This document shows positions 33,453 through 45,944 of a stretch of 64,000 nt of DNA, piece after piece (position 1 is the first letter of the stretch; the number at the start of each line of letters is the position of its first letter). A model generated the notes under the pieces. It ran no database searches. It was not told where the DNA came from and was given only the letters and a program-made list of their open reading frames with translations. The DNA lies in the NCBI RefSeq assembly GCF_003589595.1, contig NW_020654810.1, positions 13,347,301-13,411,300 of the forward strand, given 5' to 3'. The DNA comes from Hyposmocoma kahamanoa (lineage: Eukaryota; Arthropoda; Insecta; Lepidoptera; Cosmopterigidae). A program made the translations under genes and the position numbers.

Positions 33453-33945
33453 ATATACGTATGTCTTATTCCAAAATGTGGCCTATGTTTGACTGTAGTT
33501 TCGATATAAAACATTACACAATTTTATTGGGCCAATTTTGCTTTAGAGGAAATACGTGCACTGAATGACAAGCCCGATGATATACGTTTAAAGAACGAAA
33601 TATTTAATAAAGATGATTTTTGCTAAAAACTTGAACTTTTTTATGTAGAAAAGTGTTATGTTCTGAAGGAAAATCAATGTCTTGGCTTTTTAGAAGGGGA
33701 AATTATAAATCTCGCGCTCGGGTGATCGTTGCACTCACGCTTATAAATGCCATTATATGTTCAACAACTACGTAAGTGAAATGTTATCTCAACATATAAT
33801 AAAGCATTGTTCGCACTATCGTTATTTTTGTGCCAATGGAGAGCTACCTAAAGATATCATTTACATCGTCAAATAAAGCTACGTTGAGTGACTAGTTCTT
33901 CCAAACGACTGAATTCAAATAGTTACAAATAGACATTTTTATGAT
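33453..33945. other. AT-rich intergenic stretch, nothing recognised
   Basis: No open frame or repeat family seen. Confidence 0.4.
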
Positions 33946-33976
33946 ACACACACACACACCCACACACACGCACACG

Positions 33977-34007
<31 letters not shown>
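33946..34007. repeat. (CA)n microsatellite, interrupted
   Basis: CA repeats with CCCA and GCACG interruptions over about 62 bp. Confidence 0.95.
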
Positions 34008-35317
34008 CTCGTCTTCCTAACTTTTCTCCAGTTTGATTTAAAGACAGTGACCAACAAAAATAAATGAACTTTACCAGCCAGCAATAAATGTGAAAAGCAA
34101 ATGTACGCGACAGCCGCTAGCAGCGGTGATGTATTTCCAACCTAATATAGCATACCACATAGTATCTTCTCAAACAACTTTATAGAGATTCAACTTTTAA
34201 ATTAAAATTAGTTAATTGTGAAAGAGTTGAAACCGATCCTCACGATAAGTAATATTTATCTATAGCAACTACGTATAGTTTCAGTATTAGCTCACAACAG
34301 AATTGAACACCATGCTCTTCACTTCGGTTTCGTGTAAAAAAAAATTGCAGTTAATTAAATTTTGTTGTGCCTTTGTAGTTTTCTTTTTTAAATTTATATT
34401 CGTCCAAGGGACAAAACGCCTAAATCATAGCTTTGTATCAAACAATGATATTTTTTTAGGATAAATTATTCATAATCATAAGATTAGGAAGTAAATACAT
34501 TTTAGACTAAAGGTATAATTTTAGTCCGCTTTCACGAAATAGATATTTATGTCCGCCCACACAAAGTATATGTAATAATTAGTATGTTTTTATATTTTGA
34601 ATGGTATAGTTTCTTTCAACAAGATAATGCCATGAATATTGCAAGTAAAATTAATAAAAAATGCTCTGCAACAATTAACTCTCAATTTATAATTTTCTGG
34701 CAACACGTGGAACTTAATCAAAATTCGATTAATCCCGAAAGTACTCAAACAGCCCGTTGACCTTAATTAAACAATTAAAATCGAAATAGAAGTCTAACAA
34801 AATATTACTTGATTCACAAACGGACAGTTCTCCTTAACTAATAATTTCCTTCATCTCTTTAAATAGATGTAACCATCGAATTATTCACAAAGACAAATGT
34901 AACGAATTCGTCATATTTGTTTCGATTGATTTCGACGTATACCCTGTGAACTTGTTTCTCTGATATAATTCCTTTACATCAATGAGTGCAAACTTAATTA
35001 CTGTTTCAGATGTAAATGGGGACTAATGGAATTAAAGGTAAAATTTTAGAGACATAACATAAATATTCAGATATTGTGGGGGTTATGCAAATGTCCGTTC
35101 CGCCCTAATCTCGTTCACCCCAGACGCAAACGGCCGCAACGCAATGGACGGCGAGCGGAAACCCAGCACAGACAATAAAAGAAAGCTAATACGATTAAGT
35201 CGTGGACATCGCCGGAATATGAAAACCGCCGGAATAAATCATCCCAAAACAGAGACAAAGTCAGTGAGAAAGCGCTTCGTTGTCCAATTAACATTCAAAG
35301 ACAAATTATAAATTTTA
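34008..35317. other. Intergenic stretch, mostly unique-looking
   Basis: Mostly AT-rich. From 35,070 to 35,290 the sequence becomes more balanced and contains the octamer ATGCAAAT (35,085-35,092), next to GTCCGTTCCGCCCTAATCTC. It has no repeat resemblance and could be unique regulatory or 5' flanking DNA. No coding frame was seen. Confidence 0.3.
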
Positions 35318-35410
35318 TGTATAGACGGCAGCACGTGAAGCTACAATATACAATACACATTGGCGAATCTTGATCGGTTACACTGGAGGCGATAGATTGT
35401 AAATTAGAAC
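35318..35410. repeat. Family G repeat, copy 1
   Basis: AGACGGCAGCACGTGAAGCT, ACACATTGGCGAATCTTGAT and TACACTGGAGGCGAT align in order with 62,424-62,500, at moderate divergence. Confidence 0.5.
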
Positions 35411-36383
35411 AGATTGTCTGTAGACTTGTCAAATATCAACCATAATTATGTTAACGAATTCAATGTGCACATACTTATATCAGTCACCCATTAGCCCCAA
35501 CTAACCTCTGTTATACAATCAAATAAAAACGAAGCTATCACGTCTCGTACAACCCATAGTATGTGCTAGCTTTATTAAATTACTCTGTATAGGCGCAGGC
35601 ACTTAGGTACTTCTTTGTGTATGGTTGGTCGTCTATTTGTTCCCTCGTATTTTACTTTCAACGCGCGATATATGCTGGGACACAAACATTTTCACAAGAA
35701 TGGCCCTACTTTGTCAGTACTCAACTCAGTAGACAGCGCCAGATACAAAAATATCCGGACTTATGCAAAGAGATAAAAGAACAGAATGAACAAAGGAATA
35801 AAATTGACTTATTTTTATTGAATCTTGAGAAATGTTTGACTTTTCGTAAAAGAGTCGTTTTGCTTTTGCAAGAAAAATTCAAATCATAGAATAAACCAAT
35901 AAACAGTCGAACAACAGGTTTGAGCCATGAACAGTTTCAGAAAACATCATATATCACGTTGTAACAGATTTCAGACCTTGGGTTTAACTGCCATAATAGC
36001 AGATCTTTGAACTAAATTTATATATTTACGAACTTTCTGTTATTCTTTCTCTCCATTTCTTAGATGCATACAACCATGAACCAAAGGATAACCAAAAAAA
36101 AATGGTACATGAACCTCCACGACGTAACTTATGAATATTCTAAACAAAACCTTTTGTTCATTTCCGTTACATTTCTCTCGGCACTCTGCCTCCTCTTGCG
36201 GCGTAATTTATATAGCGGTATCCGACAAAACTTTGCATGTTCATTAAGTAAGACGCGGTGACATAATAACTCTGTATAAAATATCCTAGAAAAATGCCGT
36301 GAAAGCTGGCCGGTCTGACGAAATCACTGAAAGCTCAGGAAGTCCATTAAGCACTTATTGGTAACAAAAGAAAACGTACTCAC

Positions 36384-36717
36384 CAAAATTATCGACGAAT
36401 AGCGCGCCCGTGGATAGGAGCGAAGCGGCAACTGGTGCGGAGGGACGCAACAGGCGGAGCCGGCCTCAACACACACAACTAATGAACAAGCATTTTTCAC
36501 ACAATATTATATCACTTTTAGTTGTTTTGTGTATCTTTTCCTTGGCGGCGGGTGGAAGGTCGGCGCGGCGTTCGCCCGCCGCAGTCGCGCGCTCCGGTCT
36601 GGGGTCGTGCTCCCCCCGACCCCGCGCGCCCCGCGCCTCCGCTCCGACACCCCATGCCGTTGAAGCCTCTGTTCGTTTAGTATTCGCACCCTTGTGACAC
36701 TCGAAACCATTGTTCAC
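36384..36717 (-). promoter_or_regulatory. Candidate CpG-rich 5' exon or promoter with consensus splice donor
   Basis: From about 36,400 to 36,670 the sequence is strongly GC- and CpG-rich (GCGGCGGGTGG, CCGCGCGCCCCGCGCC) in AT-rich surroundings. On the minus strand it is followed by AATTTTG and then GTGAGT (intron start at 36,383), a consensus 5' splice site. A minus-strand frame of 83 codons (36,466-36,717) and a downstream frame reading through the donor with one spare base are both open. No protein family is recognised, so it could be a 5' untranslated exon. Because it matches neither GC-rich repeat module of this window, host origin is plausible. Confidence 0.35.
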
Positions 36718-38382
36718 AAACGAGCCTTTTTGTTAAACTACTGCAAATATGAGATCACTGCTGTATAATTGTAAAGCTAACATGTACCTTACATTAGCAT
36801 AATATATTATTATTATTATACTTGGATATCATTGCCTCATTTCTTATATTGTTTTAGTATTTACAGTTAATTATTTCTTCTTACTTTACTTTTACCAAAA
36901 TCCTCACTTGTAAACGCTAACATTATTAATAGTGAATACCGAGTTATATTAAATTCACCGGATTACAGAGTAGAACGATTACTAAACGAAATAATATTTG
37001 GAAAAGGCAAAAAAAATAAAAGATGATTGTTTGTTTTCGACAATCGCGTCCCAAAGGGCTGCCGATGGTACTTTGTGAAATCAATTGCACACACGCTGGG
37101 GAAATCGAACCCGTCAGATATAATTTCGTAGGAATACTTTGTCTATATCCGATTTAAATTTACGACTACTTTTTCTATAAACATTTGAACAGTGAGAAAC
37201 ATCAAAAGATGATGTGAAAGCAAAAATAACAAATTGGATATGCAACAAGAACTGAACTAATCGCAGAGACTTGCAGCTACGGCGTAGGCATCTACAGACT
37301 ATGGCTCTTGCGAATTCATGCAACGACAAACTTATATGCTGCACTCGAGAAATACAACGCGTAAATTATTTATGAGTTTACCTAGACCCATACTAAAGCC
37401 GCCGATTCAGTTGATAAGCATTAGTCGTGCATTCAACACTCATTTTGCTTATGTATGTGAATTGTATTCTAAAATAGTCATAGGCGTCAAAAGCGCATCA
37501 ATGTGTATAAACCTACGGTTACTTATGCCCAAAATGTGTAGACTCGTAAGTAAAATGCGCGTTGCTTACACTGTTCGCTCCGCAAATCCTCACTAAAAAA
37601 TCCCCACTGGTGGGGATCTTAAAACTTTACGTGTGGAATGAAATAAAAATCTTTACAATAAAAAACTTGTACTTTGTAATTAATATTTTATTATATTATG
37701 ATGCATACTAATGAAATATTATAACTACAAGACATTTTGAATATCCTTGTAGTAAAACCGAATTGACTTTTCTTACGCGTTCAAAGGGATAAGCAAATTG
37801 TTTGAGTACCTACATAGTGAAGAATAATTCAATATTTTAAAGAAAGTTCGAAAGTCCATTTTCAATTTAAGAAAAAACACAATTTATCTGTGTCGTAATG
37901 TTCGCGGGATACTGACGCTGATAAACAATTGCTTACGGTAAACTGAATCTCCCACCTACAAGTTTAATAATAAGTTTATTAAATTTGTAGGTATATATAA
38001 AATAGTATTATGGTGGGGATGTTTTTCTACAAACCCCCACTGCCTAGCAAGTACTACGTTGGTGATTTGTGGAATAAAATTTAATAAAATTTTAAGTTCC
38101 TCACCAGTGGTAATTTCAAAAAAACGGAAAACTCGGAGGAACGTCATCTTTCTTTTAAATTTATTTTGAAATAAAAACAAAATAAACAGTTTCTTTGATC
38201 AATATTCAAGATAAAGGATAGTGCCGTAACTTACTAAAATTTTATGTTACCACTTGAAGTATTGCGTCTCCTACGGTTTTTTTATAAAACTCAGTGCTGG
38301 CTTGTTTAAAAAAACCATACAGATGTAATATTATCATGTTATCTCTTCTTACGATTATATAATTTTTATAATTTCTTTATAG
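36718..38382. other. AT-rich intergenic stretch, nothing recognised
   Basis: Open stretches at 37,114-37,344 (minus), 37,318-37,596 (plus) and 37,956-38,180 (minus) show no domain. There is a short hairpin around AGTTTAATAATAAGTTTATTAAA at about 37,963. Confidence 0.35.
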
Positions 38383-38607
38383 CAGTAGAGCTCCTTGTGA
38401 AAGAGTTCGTCTAGGGAAGTATTGCCACCTTACCTATTCCTGCCGCCAAGCAGTAATGTGAGCATTCCGGTTCCGGCAGTGGCAGTGCCCCTTAGATCTT
38501 TGTGATTTAAAGTTCTGAGTGGTACTGCAACAGTTATGGACAGGCTTGTCGCCTACCACCAGGCGCACGACTTATTCGTCCCTTCACTAGGTATTATAAA
38601 AAAAATG
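38383..38607 (+). repeat. Family A repeat with a central deletion
   Basis: Starts AGCAGTAGAGCTCCTTGTGA and ends CTTCACTAGGTATTATAAAA. About 75 bp between ATTCCGGTT and CGGCAGTGGCAGTG are missing. Confidence 0.9.
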
Positions 38608-38999
38608 TTAACAAATTTGTAGAACATAAAAAGCAAGAAGTAAGCACTATAAATATCACACAAAATGTTTTATACACACAATGCGTACGTATACTACAAA
38701 ATTTAACAGTATGGTCTAGCAAACATTTTAAAAAGACAAATAAACGACACAGTAATTTGATATAATTGTTATTCTATGTAGGATTGAAATAAAAAAAAAA
38801 TCAAAATAACATACGTATATTGAATCATGACACTTGGAACTCTTTTTTGACGTCTCCAAATATTTTTTCTTGTACATAATTTTCTAAATTGTAATGAGAA
38901 TGGTAGCCGCTAATGCGCAAATCAGTTGAGCACGTAAGGTTGCGAGAGAATCATTCGGCAACACCTGTAAAGTGGAAATTGTTTACTTGTATATGTAGA

Positions 39000-39260
39000 A
39001 GTAGTAGCAGCAGAGCTACTTGTGAAAAGGTTCATTCAGGGAAGAACTGCCACCTTACCTATTGCTGCCACCAAGCAGTAATGTGAGCAAAAGAAGAAGG
39101 GTAAGGGTGTCTCGTATATGTCTCAGGATGACGGGCGCAGCAGCAGTGCCCCTCAGATAGTTGCAATTTAAAGCTCTGAGTGGCACTGTAAGTGTCATGG
39201 ATACGCGTGTCGCTTACCGCCAGACGTACGACTTGTTCCTTCCGTCGCTTCTTATCGTCG
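39000..39260 (+). repeat. Family A repeat, diverged
   Basis: Starts AGTAGTAGCAGCAGAGCTAC. An AAAGAAGAAGGG patch replaces the CATTACTGCGTTCCGG block. The 3' end reads CCGTCGCTTCTTATCG without the usual A-run. Confidence 0.85.
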
Positions 39261-40014
39261 CAGGAAAGGTAAAACGTGGAACGTGCATTTGGAAAATATA
39301 AATCACAGGCGAGCGATTTTTTTAAGATAAATAATCATAGCTCTAGTTTTATTTGTCATATGGAAAAGCTGAAACTTTCTAGTTTCCCCTAAAATAAACA
39401 AAATTAGTGTTATGATTTTTTATCTCCTAATAAAATTACTTTTCTCAAACATGCTCGGAAATGTTTGCATTACTTTCATAAAACGAACACGGAAAGTTTG
39501 TCATTTATGGACCGTGCGACTTCTTCCCGGCCAAGGCCTGCAAAGTAAATATGAAAATCCATTACTGTCCACATCTCTAAACTTTTAAATCTATCTAATA
39601 ATAATGAACTATATAAACAGGCAAAAGAAGAATTCATACAGCCAACTGCCCAGTGTTCGTGACCTGCACTGTTTGCTTTAAAAAAACGAAAAGGCGGTAA
39701 AGTAAACTAAAGTGCTTTGGTATTCTTTTCTGCTTTTTCGTCTTTTTTGTATTTTCGTCGAAAAAATAGTTTTAGAGAGAAGAGCGATAACGGAAATATG
39801 TATAGTAATTGAGCTCCGCCTAATTTAAACTAAGAGGCAATATCATTAGCCATGGAAAACTTGTTGCTGGCTATGATCAAAGTAAGATACGTGAAAACTT
39901 ATGACTGGATTTGATATTATTATGATAAAACTTTCATGCACTGAAGAATCAGATGAATCACATCATCAAAAATACAGCAGACTACTATAGACTACTAATA
40001 TGTGCCTGGAAAAA
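39261..40014. other. AT-rich intergenic stretch, nothing recognised
   Basis: No gene or repeat family was recognised. Confidence 0.4.
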
Positions 40015-40600
40015 AAAGATAATAACACGTTCAACTACGCGATTTTCGTACATTACTTATGTAATATAAATCCGTTGGTATATTTTATTCTTATTATTCT
40101 TGACATTAAATTGACAATGTTAACTAATTGTGCTTATTTAATTATTTTAATTCGTTGAAAAACTAAAACTATTTCAATAATCACTTAATCACAGAAAATA
40201 AAAGTACAAGCAAGAATAAAATTTTATGAGGTGCAAATTTAGAACGCATCCGAAGATAAACTTTTTCTTATAATTAAAAAAACGGATGTTCAACTGTTTT
40301 TCTTTCATCTACCATTTTCCTGGCTATAGTTCGGTGAAAAGTTGTGTGTTTCACTCGACAGCAAATTTGTTTTACGTCTTGTGCCTTGAAACCCTCGCTA
40401 CGCTCAGGAATCTATTTTTGAATATTGTTCAATCTTAGCATCCTTCGCTTGCTCAGGTTTCAATACAAGCACTCACGTCAAACAACAATTTTGTTTAATA
40501 GTTAAATTTAATAGTTACTTGTGATGCAAGCAGCCTTGCATAACAAGTAACTATTAAATCGCTCTCCTGATGCACATTAGACATTTTACCTTTCCAGTGT
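40015..40600 (+). repeat. Family D repeat, copy 2
   Basis: Left blocks (TATGTAATATAAATCCGTTG, TATATTTTATTCTTATTATT) match 20,400-20,520, and right blocks (TTTCATCTACCATTTTCCTG, GTGCCTTGAAACCCTCGCTA, CGCTTGCTCAGGTTTCAATA) match 20,990-21,240. The intervening 150 bp differ from copy 1, where a family C element sits. The right edge carries the hairpin at 40,506-40,559. Confidence 0.7.
40506..40559. repeat. 25-bp near-perfect hairpin, 4-nt loop
   Basis: ATTTAATAGTTACTTGTGAT plus GCAAG pairs with CTTGCATAACAAGTAACTAT plus TAAAT (one mismatch) across CAGC. Copy 1 of family D retains only the right half (TGCAGCCTTGCATGATAAAT), so the left arm may be new in this copy. Confidence 0.75.
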
Positions 40601-40606
40601 CGACCA

Positions 40607-40745
40607 TGAAAAAAAAAAAAATAACTCTTTATTGCATAAAAGAAAAGATACATGAAACACAAGTTATAAAGGACATATACAAAGGTGAGCTTATCTCTAG
40701 AAGAGATCTCTTCCAGACAACCCTAGCCTAGGTGAAAAATGAAGT
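40607..40745 (-). mobile_element. Truncated LINE 3' end with polyadenylation signal
   Basis: On the minus strand the tract reads GTTGTCTGGAAGAGATCTCT, TCTAGAGATAAGCTCACCTT, TGCAATAAAGAGTTAT and a T-run. The GTCTGGAAGAGAT...AATAAAGAGTTA wording is characteristic of the 3' ends of abundant lepidopteran non-LTR elements. There is no coding sequence, so it is a strongly 5'-truncated insertion. Confidence 0.6.
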
Positions 40746-41058
40746 CTGCGGGACTAATTATTGTACAATAAAATCAAAATTTAAATGTGAGTAAAAAAAT
40801 TTTAATAATAATAAAAACTGTGCTGACCGTTGACTATTATATTACGCGGCAGTGCAAGCTTCACCAAGCGTTGTCCTTCGTAGTCCAAAAAATTCATGTA
40901 GTAAGCACATTTTTCTAGTTTTTATTAATTTACTGATTTGACACAAATAGATCAAAATTGTGAGTATAGTTACATCAAACCATGTTGTTAATTTCTCTGT
41001 AGCTAATTTAGAGGTTTGAGAAATATTATTTTATTAAAGTTCACATTACAATCTCACG
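40746..41058. other. AT-rich intergenic stretch, nothing recognised
   Basis: No gene or repeat was seen. Confidence 0.4.
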
Positions 41059-41089
41059 CTAATGTCCATATTTGCTATATGGACATTAG
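41059..41089. repeat. Perfect 13-bp hairpin, 5-nt loop
   Basis: CTAATGTCCATAT, loop TTGCT, then ATATGGACATTAG. Confidence 0.8.
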
Positions 41090-41183
41090 TACTTTATTAT
41101 GTTTTAAATTGATGATACTCTAATATACTCTTAACATAAGGTATTAAGAGTGCTTTTGCATTACAAGCATTGGTTTAAGACTT

Positions 41184-41250
41184 TGGTTTAATTGGTTTAT
41201 TATGGTTTATTTGGTTTATTTGGTTTATTTGGTTTAATTGGTTTAATTTC
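41184..41250. repeat. 9-bp minisatellite TGGTTTATT
   Basis: About seven tandem units of TGGTTTATT or TGGTTTAAT. No spacer-repeat organisation, so it is not a CRISPR-like array. Confidence 0.9.
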
Positions 41251-43973
41251 AAGTATAGTGCAAGTGGACTTTATTAGCGGCCAGAATATTAGGACGACAA
41301 TTTCATACTTAAACACTTAACATTATTATAAAAGGTACATTCAGAAAGGCGTTTTATTGCGAGCATGGCAACGTTTGGCAGGTAAAATAAACAACGCAAG
41401 AAAAGGGCGCGAGAACCTTTCTTTTGTTTACATAAGCGATTCTAACTCATGTCTTACTAATACAGTACGGTCAATATGTTGACCAATTCAACATGTGTTT
41501 GCTTAAAAGGTTAAAAGGGATACGTTCACAACTTATAACAACTAAAGAAAGAAAGAGAAATTTAAAACATTGAATTTAATCATAGACAACTATTCTATAT
41601 TTAAAAACAATTATGTAGTTTTTACAAATAGTCTATCGAAAAGGATTCGCTCTAGACCTTTTGGAGGGAAAAGTGTCGTTTTTATTTTGACTTTCAATTA
41701 TTTTGTGAAATAGTGGAATAGGATAGTGCTATTGTGCCTTAATCGCAGATTAAAACGCGAAATTATACGAATCTCGAACTAGAATACCCGTAGCGGCCCG
41801 TTTTAAGGAATCCCGAGTCAATCCTAGCACGCCGCCTCAAATTGCCTATCCTCTTTGTGGCGGACATATTTACAGAAACATAAACTTCATGTTTAGGCTG
41901 ATGGCTTTGCCAAAGCCTTAATAAATTTAAAAAAAAATCTATCGAAAACTCAAGTGCTATAATTGCACAGCCAATTTTCCCATTTATTTAATCTGTGATT
42001 TAAACATTCTTCCTTACATTGTCCCAGCTTTACAAATACTTTTCTATTGCGCTTTTGCGGTTGACATTGACGTGGATTCAAGTTGGACGTGTTGTGGACA
42101 AAAACAACAATGTCAGCCGTCTGATGTTTACCATACACACGTATTGTGTTTTGTTTTTGTAACCCAGATCGGCGAAACAACAAACCGCGTACGCTCTGGA
42201 TCCAAAGAATTTTCTTTACTAACTTACTAATGTGTCAACCACAAACTCGTACCTTAAAGCAACTTTAGGCATGCAATCGAAAATACGTTTTCACGCCTAA
42301 ACCGCAATTTTGATAAATTTTCGTGTAGAGATATGTAGAACCTAGAAGAAGGATATGTCCTTCTTCTAGGTAGCCTATGGGCTACTTTCTGTCACAAAAA
42401 TGAATATCAAAATAGGGAATGTAAGTTTGTATAAAAAACCAATAAAATTATGAAAATTAGTATAGTACACAGTAGGCTACTAGTAATATTTTTTTATTAT
42501 TAATTTACTGTTTAATTATTTTGTGACTCTCTCTTCATATAACATCTCCAAAATGTTGAATAAAGTTTAGTCATACTTGGGTTCAATTGTGATTTTCAAA
42601 AGTAACTCAAAAAATCCTCATTGAATGAAAAAATATGACAAATATTTCTGCCGATAACATTAAAAAAATAAAGGTGTCGAAAACATTCGTAAGAACATTC
42701 GCGTTGCTACATCGCAGATAAATTTAATTCGAAACAGAAAGTACCTAAACTAATTGATCAGATTTTTCGTCATAAGATTGATGTTTGCGAGCGAACTGGC
42801 GCTCTCAGTTGTAGGATTAAAGAGGGGCTCAGAGCACTCTCCTCAGCTCTTGTATAATTTAAGAGTCTAATTATACTAGGATTATATTACATTTTTAATG
42901 AAAACCCACGTGCACTAAGCAAATATTGCATTAGAAACTTAACATTATTCTTACATCATTATTTTAAAGAGCGTGGTTAAAACAATCCACAACCCAGTTT
43001 CACATGAATAACACAATCACAGTGTTTATACCGGTAACATTATCTCAGGATAATGAAACGAAATCTCGGTTTCACGCACAAAATTAAACAACATTCCCTC
43101 TCAGGACCAAACGTATATCAAAACTCCTCATATAATATAACATTAATAGATCTCAGATAACTTCGATGAAAAGCATTTTACTAGGAACATTTGCATGATT
43201 TGAATAATACAAACATAGATAAAAAGATTACTACGAGTTCACTCAACGTTGCTATTTATCTAAACTAGGCGCAACCATATTTCTTAGATATTCATTTTGA
43301 AAATTGTGTAAATGAATTAAACAACTATCTATCATTTTAGTTTACAAACCACAAGGTTCGAAGTCAGTTTTTATTTCAAAAGTTGAAAATTTATTTTGCT
43401 TTATTTATACAATATGTTCAAACCATTAGGTTAATACGGCTTACAATATGTTTGTTCTTACCTTAAAATACGCCAATTTTTTAACTTAATAGGAAATAAG
43501 TGTCATAACCATAATCAGTAAAGTAATAAAGGGTCGACCTCGCTCGTAGCTGTCTAGTCTTCTCGGTGGACTGTATTGATAAGCCGCTTTAAATAAACCG
43601 TCAAAGCAAAGACAATGTACACTAACTATATATATACTATAATATACCGATTTGAAGTTTTAAATATTGAGATAGCTCAGCGACAGCGACCACGTACCGT
43701 AAACGTTAAATTCTAGTCTTTGTAAACAGAGATACAGCAACACAGCTCCATAGTCTTTGAGCCAAAATTAGATTAGAAGGTACTGAATGGTTGAAAAAAT
43801 ACACTCTTTTATCTAAATTGGCGATTATAACAGCTGTATAGCCGATGGAGTGACCGAGTGACCTCCCTATAACAACTGCGCTGAGAGAGGCCGAAGACAC
43901 AATCAGAGGGAAGAAAATCGTCCTTAAAAGTCTCGAAAACCATTCGGGGACACGACCTTCTGCAATGAAGATA
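41251..43973. other. AT-rich intergenic stretch with one hairpin
   Basis: The minus-strand open stretch 41,950-42,183 (77 codons) has mixed composition but no recognised family. The only structure is the hairpin at 42,340-42,371. No repeat family members were found. Confidence 0.35.
42340..42371. repeat. Perfect 14-bp hairpin, 4-nt loop
   Basis: ACCTAGAAGAAGGA, loop TATG, then TCCTTCTTCTAGGT. Confidence 0.8.
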
Positions 43974-44031
43974 ACGACTAAGAAGAAGAAGAAGGAAACG
44001 AAGAAGAAGAAAAAGAAGAAGAAGTATAGAC
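43974..44031. repeat. (AAG)n purine tract
   Basis: GAAGAAGAAGAAGG-type repeat of about 58 bp. On the minus strand it produces a spurious phenylalanine- or leucine-rich open frame. Confidence 0.9.
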
Positions 44032-45861
44032 TTATGTAAACACACATATCGTCGGCAAAATTTTAAAACCCTGCAATTCCGTTTTTGAACGAAATCGCTT
44101 TTATTAAATCTTCGAGTGCAATATCAGGCCATCAAAGCTCAAAATGTAATTTGTACACTTTTTTAGTTATAAAATACAGGTATAATATTATATTGCCATA
44201 TAATTATTTTTAGTAATTCTGTTATTGTGCCTACTCAAAAGTTCACGTTACTGGGGGTTACGAGGCTTACGAATTTAACCGACGATATTATATATTTCTG
44301 TCTACATAAGTCTACATCTAAGTAGCATCAATATGAAGCAATTATTTTTTCAACCACTTTTATTAATTTTCTGATAGAGCTCAAAATAAGTGTCCAGACA
44401 ACAATACTAACTATATCATTGAGCCGATCTCGATGGCTTTCTAGAAAAGTGGTTTATCTCAAAAAATTTAAATCATCAGGAAGATTGTTGTTGACGTAGA
44501 CACGTTTAGTTTGTTGTTTAAACATAATCTTTATTTAGATTAATGCTTATTTTTATTTAAAAACCCATTTAGTTAACATTTAGTTCATTTTTGGTAATGT
44601 AGTGACCAAACAGATTTAATACTAGATGGTGTTAATAACATATTATGTAATTCGTGAATCGCGCTAATAGTGTTTTCCTCGGGCGCATATTTAAATCTCA
44701 AAGGTTTACTTAGTTTTCGTACTCAATTTGACAATGTGAATATGTCAGTGAACGTCAATAGAGTGTAAGGATTTTTAGGAGACAAGAGTATTATTGTTTA
44801 AAAAGCTGAGTAGTATCTGGCGCACAAAGCCGATGAATCTTTTATCGGAATCCTGTACCCAATGTTGTCTTGTGAATTTATTTTAAACAGTAAAAATCTC
44901 GGCGTATATTTGTATTATGCACAACAAAATTTAACAATGTTCTGAGTATTATGTAAAAATTTAACTATTTAGTTTTAAGTCAGTTCTTGAAAAACAGGGA
45001 ATTTGTGAATGAAAGTCGGAACATGCGTGCTGACTAAAAACACGTAACTTCCTGTCAAAGTAATCAGAAAAGTGCAAATTTACAACTATCTGTAAATTAA
45101 TAACGTTACTGGTTACACGAGTAGCTGGGCCTGGCGGACTGCCAGAGATAGCGCGACATTGGCGAAGTTCGAACAAAGCAAAACGTGAAACAGTAGTTTA
45201 CATTTTATGATAAAATGACCGCACTCAAAATTTTTATCTCTTTATTTAAACAAAAAGCATTTCATACCACATGAACATGTTGAATTCACTCTGGAGCAGA
45301 AGAAAAGATCATTGCCTACATTTATCTTACCGGGAATCAAACACTGGACCTCCATAGCACAAATCGATGGGCCACTGAAGTCGTCAAAATGAGTAACATA
45401 TACAATATAAGTAAATAAATAATAAAATAAATAATATATACAAAAATCATCATCAGTAGTGAGACAATATAGGCCGACAGAAGTATCAATAGCTTGTAAA
45501 GGTAGAAACACAAAATCATAAATTTTTGATGTCGAATTACGGCTGAGAGCTCTTGTGATATTTCATTAAGCCTTAAAAGCTTTCTATAATTTAATTGAAC
45601 ACTTACTTAAACGAATTAGTTTATTCGAAAAACATACGTTTACAAATAACATTTTATAAAAATATCTCTACTATCATTTTATAATACAAATGACAATTAA
45701 TACGTCTCCTGATAATATTTTTAACTTGATACTCTAATTTAGAATTAAGTAAATACTAAAGACGCTATTTATTTATGCTTACACCAATAAAGAATACACA
45801 ACTACAAAATCAAGTATTTTAAATTGCGAATGATGTATTTTTTTGCATTGTAAAAAGTTAA
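44032..45861. other. AT-rich intergenic stretch, nothing recognised
   Basis: Minus-strand open stretches at 44,961-45,176 and 45,242-45,519 have no family resemblance. No repeat family was seen. Confidence 0.4.
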
Positions 45862-45944
45862 ATTTTTTTTATAATATGACGGGACGAACAAGTCGTGCGC
45901 CTGATGGTAAGCTACACGCTTGTCTATAACCGTTGTTGTACTTG

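Noticed and set aside
36410..36717. Alanine/arginine-rich open frames on both strands in the GC island
   Set aside because: Overlapping frames on both strands are expected from stop-poor CpG-rich DNA, and no family resemblance was found. Kept only as a candidate regulatory or 5' exon region.
41184..41250. CRISPR-like array
   Set aside because: Units are 9 bp with no spacers. It is a minisatellite in a eukaryotic genome.
41950..42183. 77-codon minus-strand open frame with mixed composition
   Set aside because: Looks less biased than most, but no motif or flanking splice sites support it.
43706..44047. Minus-strand phenylalanine- or leucine-rich open frames
   Set aside because: Produced by the AAG simple repeat at 43,974-44,031.
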